DNA of 64,000 bases from an uncultured Alistipes sp. (GTDB lineage: Bacteria; Bacteroidota; Bacteroidia; Bacteroidales; Rikenellaceae), in contig CAAGLB010000082.1 of NCBI GenBank assembly GCA_900770635.1, positions 8,257 to 72,256 on the forward strand, written 5' to 3'. Below, piece by piece: positions 58,940 through 64,000 of the stretch (position 1 is its first letter; the number at the start of each line of letters is the position of its first letter). The notes under the pieces are model-generated. The model saw nothing but the letters and a program-made list of their open reading frames with translations, did not search any database and was not told the DNA's origin. The position numbers and the translations under genes were made by a program.

Positions 58940-60496
58940 CTACTCCACAAATATCTGGAACAATAGCGGGCTGAATGCTGGGATCTCGGTAGAGGTTGTT
59001 GTTATAGTCTCCGATGTGTTCTGTCCCGACGATGAATAGCCGTAGCCGTAGTAGTATGGGTTATAGCCGTAATAGCCTTGGTTGTACATGTTACCATAGC
59101 CATAGCCGTAGTAGCTATTCATGTAGTTCATATAGTTCATATAGTTGAGATAGTCGTAGTAGGCCTGGTTGTTATTTCCTGTTGTTGTCGATGTGTATGA
59201 GCCTACCTTACCTGATATGCCGTAGCCGTAGGTCGACACAGTGAGTATCGCTGCCCACTGGCCCTGGCGAAGCGTAGGAATAGAGTAGTTCCAAGCAGGG
59301 ATATACTTGTTCTCGTCCATGTTCTTAGTGTAGAAGGTGAGAGCCTTGCCTGCGGTAGTCACCTCGCCATAGATGATTTCCTTAACCTCGTCGATGTTGG
59401 TGTCGAAGATGAAGCCATCGAGGAAGCGACCTATGTACCACACCTTGGCTGTAGTCTTGGTTTTTAGCGAGTCGGTGGCGAGCACCTCGTCTTTTGTTAT
59501 GCCCCTGCCAAAGCGCTCGACAAGTGCGGTGTTGATGCGCTTGTTGAGGTCGCTACTATTATATATGTTGCCAGCTGTATATAGGTCTTCGCCCTCGTAT
59601 TTGAGTGTGTCGCTGCCCAACACGTTGAACGTAAACTTCTCCTCCTTGGGGTTGTACAAATATTTCACATAGAGCTGCGCCATAGTGTCCACAGGCTGAT
59701 GCCAGCGACCATCGTAGAACTCCAAAGGACGTGTGTCTACCTCCTCTTCCTCCTCCTCGGTGCTCTCATCACCACGTGTAGCATAACGCCTGCGCATCGA
59801 CTTCTCGGCTTCGCTATCCTCCACTACTGCTTTGTGCTCCGAGCATAGGCCGCCGTTAGCCTCGGCAAAGGTGTCGACGCAGTCGCCCTCATAAGCTACG
59901 GGGTTGCCAACATGTCCCCATACCTTCATGCGCACTATCATAGGCTTGCTCTCGCTGAGCTCGTATTGGCCTTCGTAGCCACCTGTGCTCGACTCGGTGG
60001 TTGCAACAACCGACGAAGGGAGATAGAGAGTCATCTCGGTGCCATAGCGAACGCTTATCGAGTCCTGGCCAATCTTTAGCTTGTTGAAGGTGGCGAGATA
60101 TGTTCCCTCCATCATCGTTGTGCTCTCTTTGCCACTAAAACGGTAGGCGGGAATATAGTGTGTGTAGTTGGTATATGTTCCGACAAGTGTTGCCTGCTCC
60201 CAGTTGCGTGTCTCGTGGATGTTGCCATCGAGGTCACGACCTGTGAAGTCGTACCACACCCATACATCCTTACCCGAGATAGGTAGCGAGTCAGTGCAGC
60301 CGTAATCGTGAATCTCGACATAGTAGCCACCATCCTCCTGATAGTTTTCTACAAGTTTGGGGTGATACTTCTCGATCCATGCACGTAGCGAGCGCTGCTC
60401 GATCTCCTCGTGGCTCATCGTAGGCTCCTTGAAGCAGCCTGTGGCAAGAAGTGCGAAGGCTATTACTACACCAAAAAACTTTATCGTGTTGCTCAT
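58940..60496 (-). CDS. Lipoprotein with two degenerate FKBP-like domains and a Tyr/Asn/Gly-rich tail
   Basis: This 518-residue lipoprotein has lipobox LLATGC (Cys21). Two regions look like diverged FKBP folds: WVWYDFTGRDLDGNIHETRN (about 79-98), and AKVWYIGRFLDGFIFDTNID (about 350-370), each with the Y-x-G-x-x-x-D-G-x-x-x pattern. Key active-site aromatics of true FKBPs seem incomplete, so isomerase activity is doubtful. An acidic stretch (ESTEEEEEEVD) lies near 250. Near the C-terminus (about 445-500) is a low-complexity run with YMNYMNYMN and GYGYGN, encoded by 9-base DNA repeats at about 59,120-59,150. It is followed 10 bases upstream by another FKBP-like lipoprotein gene, the first of the pair. 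Confidence 0.7.
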   Translation of the reverse strand: MSNTIKFFGVVIAFALLATGCFKEPTMSHEEIEQRSLRAWIEKYHPKLVENYQEDGGYYVEIHDYGCTDSLPISGKDVWVWYDFTGRDLDGNIHETRNWEQATLVGTYTNYTHYIPAYRFSGKESTTMMEGTYLATFNKLKIGQDSISVRYGTEMTLYLPSSVVATTESSTGGYEGQYELSESKPMIVRMKVWGHVGNPVAYEGDCVDTFAEANGGLCSEHKAVVEDSEAEKSMRRRYATRGDESTEEEEEEVDTRPLEFYDGRWHQPVDTMAQLYVKYLYNPKEEKFTFNVLGSDTLKYEGEDLYTAGNIYNSSDLNKRINTALVERFGRGITKDEVLATDSLKTKTTAKVWYIGRFLDGFIFDTNIDEVKEIIYGEVTTAGKALTFYTKNMDENKYIPAWNYSIPTLRQGQWAAILTVSTYGYGISGKVGSYTSTTTGNNNQAYYDYLNYMNYMNYMNSYYGYGYGNMYNQGYYGYNPYYYGYGYSSSGQNTSETITTTSTEIPAFSPLLFQIFVE

Positions 60497-60506
60497 ATTT
60501 GCGATG

Positions 60507-61130
60507 TTACTTTTTCGTTACACTTTTAATGTCGATGTACCACACCTGTGCCGACTTGCTGGGAACCATGCCTATGTGGTTGTGGCCATAGGCGCTCTCG
60601 AACGTGAGATATACCTCTACGCTGTCACCCTCGTGGCATCCCTCGAGAGCTATCTCCAACGACTCCATGATGTCGCCATTGCCAATCTTGGCCTTCAACG
60701 GCTCTGTGGTCCACTCATACGAGGTGTTTAGCCCCTGAGCCACAAGCTGGTTGATAGACTCCTGTTTGTTAGTGGCAAACATGTCGGAGGTTGATGGCTT
60801 CGAACTTCTGAATATGTAGGCCGTATATTGAAGCTCTACGATGTCGCCCGCCTCGATAGTTGCTCTCTGGCTGCGGTCCTCATCGTAGTAGGTTGATACG
60901 TATCGGAAGATGTCCAAGCCCCACTGCGTGTAGAACTCGGGGTTGTCGTCGAGCGAATTGCCAATCTCTGATTCGGGAATCAGGCGTGGCTGGTGCGAGC
61001 CTTTGAGATAGTTGACAATGCTGTTTTGTTGCGAATTAAGTGTGCTGTCAGTCTCGTTGCTACACGCAACAAACGAGGCTACAACAATCATCGTAACCCA
61101 CAATATTACTATTTTACAAACTCGCATCAT
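60507..61130 (-). CDS. FKBP-like lipoprotein (DUF4827-like)
   Basis: I start this 207-residue protein at the ATG at 61130, because the longer frame passes through the -7 box at 61146-61153 (61127 is equally possible). A lipoprotein signal (VTMIVVASFVAC) leads to a helical N-terminal part. A C-terminal FKBP-like domain follows (about 90-205: IVELQYTAYIFRS, MESLEIALEGCHEGDSVEVY, FESAYGHNHIG). The position of the substrate loop is as in FKBPs, but several active-site residues differ. It forms an operon with the larger lipoprotein downstream (10-base gap). Both are presumably in the same membrane compartment. Confidence 0.72.
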   Translation of the reverse strand: MMRVCKIVILWVTMIVVASFVACSNETDSTLNSQQNSIVNYLKGSHQPRLIPESEIGNSLDDNPEFYTQWGLDIFRYVSTYYDEDRSQRATIEAGDIVELQYTAYIFRSSKPSTSDMFATNKQESINQLVAQGLNTSYEWTTEPLKAKIGNGDIMESLEIALEGCHEGDSVEVYLTFESAYGHNHIGMVPSKSAQVWYIDIKSVTKK

Positions 61131-61145
61131 ATCTATATAATCGCA

Positions 61146-61153
61146 CAAAGTTA
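61146..61153 (-). promoter_or_regulatory. -7 box (TAACTTTG) for the FKBP-like pair
   Basis: CAAAGTTA on the plus strand, 16 bases before the start at 61130, which gives a very short leader. Confidence 0.65.
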
Positions 61154-61255
61154 ATAAATATTTTGCAACAATCGCTCTTTTAATCAAAAAAGCAGTGATA
61201 ATACCTCACTTTTTACAGTTTGTGCACTGTTCTGTGCATTTGTTAACGTGTGCGA

Positions 61256-61849
61256 CTATAAGCTTTTGAGGGCGGTGCGTATGGCCTCCTCGACGCTTAT
61301 CGACGGATTAACCTTGAATATGTTGTTGAGCACCTTCTCCGATGCCGACTTCTGGAAGCCAAGCATCGATAGCGCAGCGAGTGCCTCGTCGAAGCTCTCG
61401 GGACGAGCCTTGACGGTGGGCGTTGCTATCATCATGTCGCTGGCACCAAGCTCGAGCATCTTGCCCGAGAGCTCCACGATGATCTTCTGAGCGGTTTTAA
61501 GGCCGAGGCCCTTGACATTTTTTAGCAATACAGCATTCTCCGTAGCTATGATGTTTTGAAGCTCACGGGTAGAGTATGTCGAGAGTATCATTCGTGCGGT
61601 GTTGCCACCCACGCCCGACACGCTGATTAGTTGGCGGAAGAGCTCACGCTCGAGCTTTGTCGAGAAGCCAAAGAGCGTCTGCTGGTCCTCGCGTACTATG
61701 AAGTGTACAAAGAGCTTAGCCTCTGCCTCATGCTCAATGTCAGCATAGGTTTTGAGCGATATATTGATGAAGTAGCCAATGCCTGCTGCTTCTATGATTG
61801 CGTATGTTGGTGTTGCCTCGGCAACTTTACCCGAAATATATTCGTACAT
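61256..61849 (-). CDS. ruvA: Holliday junction branch-migration protein RuvA
   Basis: This 197-residue protein starts at the ATG at 61849 (MYEYISGKVAEATPTYAIIE, the typical start). The upstream extension of the frame covers the promoter region. Domain I is an OB fold, domain II has the two helix-hairpin-helix motifs (ISVSGVGGNTARMILST and LKNVKGLGLKTAQKIIVEL), and domain III is the C-terminal three-helix part (ALAALSMLGFQKSASEKVLN). It tetramerises on the junction and recruits RuvB. ruvB and ruvC are not in the window. Confidence 0.97.
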   Translation of the reverse strand: MYEYISGKVAEATPTYAIIEAAGIGYFINISLKTYADIEHEAEAKLFVHFIVREDQQTLFGFSTKLERELFRQLISVSGVGGNTARMILSTYSTRELQNIIATENAVLLKNVKGLGLKTAQKIIVELSGKMLELGASDMMIATPTVKARPESFDEALAALSMLGFQKSASEKVLNNIFKVNPSISVEEAIRTALKSL

Positions 61850-61886
61850 GGCGCTGTGTTGCGAAAAATAATTGTGAAAATTTCTA

Positions 61887-61894
61887 CAAAAGTA
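61887..61894 (-). promoter_or_regulatory. Possible -7 box (TACTTTTG) for ruvA
   Basis: CAAAAGTA on the plus strand, 38 bases before the ruvA ATG. It is divergent from the skp promoter and only 12 bases from it. Confidence 0.4.
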
Positions 61895-61906
61895 AATAAA
61901 TTTTTT

Positions 61907-61914
61907 TATCTTTG
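61907..61914 (+). promoter_or_regulatory. -7 box (TATCTTTG) for the Skp-like lipoprotein
   Basis: TATCTTTG, 40 bases before the ATG at 61954, inside a T-rich stretch. Confidence 0.65.
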
Positions 61915-61953
61915 CCATTTGAAACTGATAATTAACTAAAATCTGATATAATT

Positions 61954-62643
61954 ATGAAAAAAACATTTTTGTTTGCTTGTGCTATCGCAGCTATGATGGT
62001 GTCGTGTGGCAATTCAGAGGCAAAGAGTGGTGATATGTCTGAGGGTGCCGAGGAGACTATCGTACTTTCTGATTCAACACAGTGTGTGAAAAGTGCTGAT
62101 GTTGTATATGTCGACCTCGATGCGATGTTCAAGTCGAGCAAGATTTTCGCTAAGGAGGGACAGCCACTCCAGGAGAAGATGGAGGCATTCCAGAAGAAGA
62201 TGATCGAGAAGCAGGACGAGTTGGCTAAGACCGAGCAGGGCTTGGTTTACGAGCAGAACAAGATCAGCCAGGATGGTGCTAAGCTCCAGTCAGACTATCA
62301 GAAGGGCCTCATCACAACGCTTAACGCTCAGACTAAGGGTGAGCAGCTCGAGAAGCGTGCTCAGAACCTCCAGTCAAACATGGCTGCTTTGCAGAAGCGT
62401 GTGCAGCAGGAGAGCGAGAAGTTGCAGAAGGAGGAGCAGGCATTGGCTGAGGAGAATATGGTTCTCGAGAATCGTTTCCGTGAGTTATTGCAGCAGGCTA
62501 TCGCCGAGATTAATGCTGATGGCCGCTACAAGATGATTGTCAACTCGATGATGGTTGTTGATGCTGCCGATGGCCTTAACATCTCATCATTGGTTCTCGC
62601 TAAGATCGACGAGCTTTACGAGAAGGGCGTTCTTACCGAGTAG
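61954..62643 (+). CDS. OmpH/Skp-like chaperone with lipoprotein signal
   Basis: This 229-residue protein has the Skp layout: a short beta region (VVYVDLDAMFKSSKIF, about 50-65), a long coiled coil rich in Gln, Glu and Lys (about 75-185), and a closing strand-helix part (GRYKMIVNSMMVVDAADGLNI). Skp holds unfolded outer-membrane proteins in the periplasm. Here the N-terminus MKKTFLFACAIAAMMVSC is a lipobox (Cys18) followed by an acidic linker, so this version should be membrane-anchored rather than soluble. It is single, with its own promoter and terminator. bamA is not adjacent. Confidence 0.85.
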   Translation: MKKTFLFACAIAAMMVSCGNSEAKSGDMSEGAEETIVLSDSTQCVKSADVVYVDLDAMFKSSKIFAKEGQPLQEKMEAFQKKMIEKQDELAKTEQGLVYEQNKISQDGAKLQSDYQKGLITTLNAQTKGEQLEKRAQNLQSNMAALQKRVQQESEKLQKEEQALAEENMVLENRFRELLQQAIAEINADGRYKMIVNSMMVVDAADGLNISSLVLAKIDELYEKGVLTE

Positions 62644-62669
62644 TGTCTTAAGTAGATAGAGTATTATGT

Positions 62670-62705
62670 TTTGCCGACATGCGCTAATGCATGTCGGCAA
62701 ATTTT
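62670..62705 (+). terminator. Terminator of the Skp-like gene
   Basis: TTTGCCGACATGC (62670-62682) pairs with GCATGTCGGCAAA (62689-62701), then TTTT. The TTTGCCGAC arm is the same as in the palindrome at 6327-6346. Confidence 0.88.
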
Positions 62706-62746
62706 GATAAACAGCATTTTTTTTGTTGAGTTAAAAGGTTAGTACT

Positions 62747-63559
62747 ATGGGTTTTATACCATTTACATTTGTTGATCTCATCGATATATTGCTTGTTGCC
62801 TCGTTGCTCTATGCCTTCTATCGTGCTATGAAGGGTACGAGTGCTACATATATCATGCTTGGCATCTTCTTTATCTACCTCTTGTGGATAATGGTCAAGA
62901 CCTTCAACCTTGTGCTTTTCTCAGCTATCCTCGGCCAGATCATCTCTGTCGGTGTGATAGCCATCATCATCATCTTCCAGCCCGAGATTCGCCATTTCTT
63001 GCAGGCTATCGGTCGTCAGCGTGAGCGCTTTGGATGGCTGTCACGCATCTTCAACTTCCGTAACCGTAAGAGCGAGCAAGATATTGACCTTCAGCCTATC
63101 GTCGATGCTTGCCGTGAGATGGGCGAGCAGAAGGTGGGTGCGCTCATCATCATCAAGCAGTCTAACGATCTCGGCATCGTTGAGGAGAGTGGTATCGCCA
63201 TAGATGCCAAGGTGTCTACGGCGCTTATCGAGAACATCTTTTTCAAGAATGCTCCGTTGCACGATGGCGGTATGGTCATCAGTGGTGGTAGGGTGGTTGC
63301 CGCTAAGTGTGTGCTGCCCGTAACTCAGCAGAATGTGCCTAAGGCCTACGGTATGCGCCACCGTGCAGCATTGGGTATGAGCGAGGTGTCGGATGCTATC
63401 ATCATTGCCGTGTCAGAGGAGACAGGCGGCATATCGCTCGCTCACGACTCGGAGATTAAGCGCAATATCGATCCTGAGCGTCTGTCGCAGTCTATACGCA
63501 AGCTCATGCGCAAAAACGACATGCGCCGCAATGAGAACGCCGAGGAGGGTAGTAAATAA
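62747..63559 (+). CDS. cdaA: Diadenylate cyclase (CdaA/DacA type)
   Basis: This 270-residue enzyme makes the second messenger cyclic di-AMP from two ATP. Three N-terminal membrane helices (about 8-30, 35-55, 60-78) are followed by the DAC domain (about 100-240). That domain has PLHDGGMVISGGRVVAAKCV, where the canonical motif is Asp-Gly-Ala but this protein has Asp-Gly-Gly, and MRHRAALGMSEVSDA (the RHR motif). This is the membrane-bound CdaA class. The usual regulators (CdaR, GlmM) are not adjacent in the visible part; a lipoprotein gene follows 19 bases later. Confidence 0.93.
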   Translation: MGFIPFTFVDLIDILLVASLLYAFYRAMKGTSATYIMLGIFFIYLLWIMVKTFNLVLFSAILGQIISVGVIAIIIIFQPEIRHFLQAIGRQRERFGWLSRIFNFRNRKSEQDIDLQPIVDACREMGEQKVGALIIIKQSNDLGIVEESGIAIDAKVSTALIENIFFKNAPLHDGGMVISGGRVVAAKCVLPVTQQNVPKAYGMRHRAALGMSEVSDAIIIAVSEETGGISLAHDSEIKRNIDPERLSQSIRKLMRKNDMRRNENAEEGSK

Positions 63560-63578
63560 TATATTAATATAGGGAGTT

Positions 63579-64000
63579 ATGCTTTGTCGAGTTAAATATG
63601 CTTTATTTGTTGTTGTAGCGCTGCTTGTTGGTGTTAGCTGCCAGCGTCCTGATGAGGGTAATCATGATATCACGCTTACTGTACGTTGTGCTGCTAATAT
63701 GTCTGAACCTGAGTATTTTACCAGTGTTCAAGTCGTTCCTGGCGATGAGTCATCCGCTACGCTTGCTCATAATGTTGCGCCTCTTAGTTCACGCTTCGAG
63801 GAGGATGTATGCTTGCGCTATGTCGTTGATCTCTATGAGGTTACATCGTCTAAGTCAGTATTTGTTGAGCGTCAGGTATTTTTTGTTGAGGATCAGAAGG
63901 ATGATGCAGACGGCATCTTGGATATGGTTGAGGCTACATTCAAGGTTAACCCAACAAAGTATAAGGTGTTGTTCTGGTGTGACTATGTTCAGGGCAGTGC
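63579..64000 (+). CDS. Lipoprotein of unknown function, possibly fimbrillin-like/DUF6562-like (partial, C-terminus outside window)
   Basis: I translated this from the ATG at 63579, which has AGGGAG 5' of it, an unusual Shine-Dalgarno-like spacing for this genome. The frame is open to the window edge (140 codons). The signal MLCRVKYALFVVVALLVGVSC (Cys21) marks a lipoprotein. The mature part has beta-strand patterns (ITLTVRCAANMSEPEYF; LRYVVDLYEVTSSKSVFVE; TKYKVLFWCDYVQG) that resemble fimbrillin-like or DUF6562-type Bacteroidota surface proteins. Half the protein is missing, so the family call is tentative. It follows cdaA by 19 bases. Confidence 0.65.
   Translation, partial: MLCRVKYALFVVVALLVGVSCQRPDEGNHDITLTVRCAANMSEPEYFTSVQVVPGDESSATLAHNVAPLSSRFEEDVCLRYVVDLYEVTSSKSVFVERQVFFVEDQKDDADGILDMVEATFKVNPTKYKVLFWCDYVQGS

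Noticed and set aside
1..64000. tRNA/rRNA genes, insertion sequences, prophage or defence systems
   Set aside because: I looked in the intergenic regions and saw no tRNA-like cloverleaf, transposase, integrase, restriction or toxin-antitoxin gene.

Overview
The window is chromosomal DNA from a member of the Bacteroidales (Bacteroidota). The evidence is the many TAnnTTTG-type -7 promoter boxes, the near absence of Shine-Dalgarno sequences, and family markers: a fused MurF-alanine racemase, a fused FeoA-FeoB, a small histone-H1-like protein, BACON-type lipoproteins, a menaquinone UbiA-like prenyltransferase and an LptD-like protein beside an amidase. The gene content fits a gut Rikenellaceae/Alistipes-like organism, but I cannot fix the genus from the sequence alone. 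No tRNA, rRNA, transposase, prophage or CRISPR array is visible.

Layout. 1-6.2 kb (minus): envelope operon amidase - MCE/MlaD protein - mutS2 - murF/alr (cut by the window edge), divergent from an LptD-like outer-membrane gene (6.4-9.2 kb). 9.6-11.3 kb: EamA transporter and a UbiA/MqnP-like prenyltransferase. 11.4-19.0 kb (minus): histidine-degradation operon Dabb protein - ftcD - hutU - hutH - hutI - lipoprotein nitroreductase, turning histidine into glutamate and one-carbon units on folate. 19.2-20.6 kb: NfeD and SPFH membrane pair. 20.7-24.7 kb (minus): steroid 5-alpha-reductase-like protein - OYE-type flavin oxidoreductase - SDR - FKBP lipoprotein, which resembles the 5AR/5BR/3beta-HSDH bile-acid clusters of gut Bacteroidales. 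24.9-28.4 kb: a leucine-rich-repeat secreted protein, a dense island of non-coding repeats, and dnaK. 28.7-35.3 kb: TSUP transporter, second FKBP, YggS, C69 dipeptidase, lipoamide dehydrogenase, truA. 35.4-42.9 kb (plus): dapB, lepB, YigZ-like, uvrA, M16 peptidase, O-methyltransferase. 42.9-51.2 kb: ZIP transporter, rubrerythrin, histone-like protein, feoAB plus a small Cys-rich partner, a dicarboxylate symporter, sirtuin, L,D-transpeptidase-like protein, threonine dehydrogenase. 51.4-56.2 kb: three tandem lipoproteins (two with BACON-like domains). 56.3-64 kb: DedA/YqaA-like protein, exported C1 aminopeptidase, CYTH protein, two FKBP-like lipoproteins, ruvA, Skp-like lipoprotein, diadenylate cyclase, and the start of another lipoprotein.

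Most of the window is ordinary core genome. The parts most worth a second look are: the steroid/bile-acid-type cluster; a family of modular, hairpin-forming non-coding repeat islands that recur in at least five intergenic regions, two of them with the same order of modules; repeated TGACA-(N2-4)-TGGCA/TGCCA motifs upstream of dnaK where no normal promoter is visible; a zinc-less sirtuin; and the tandem lipoprotein operon with an internal duplication.
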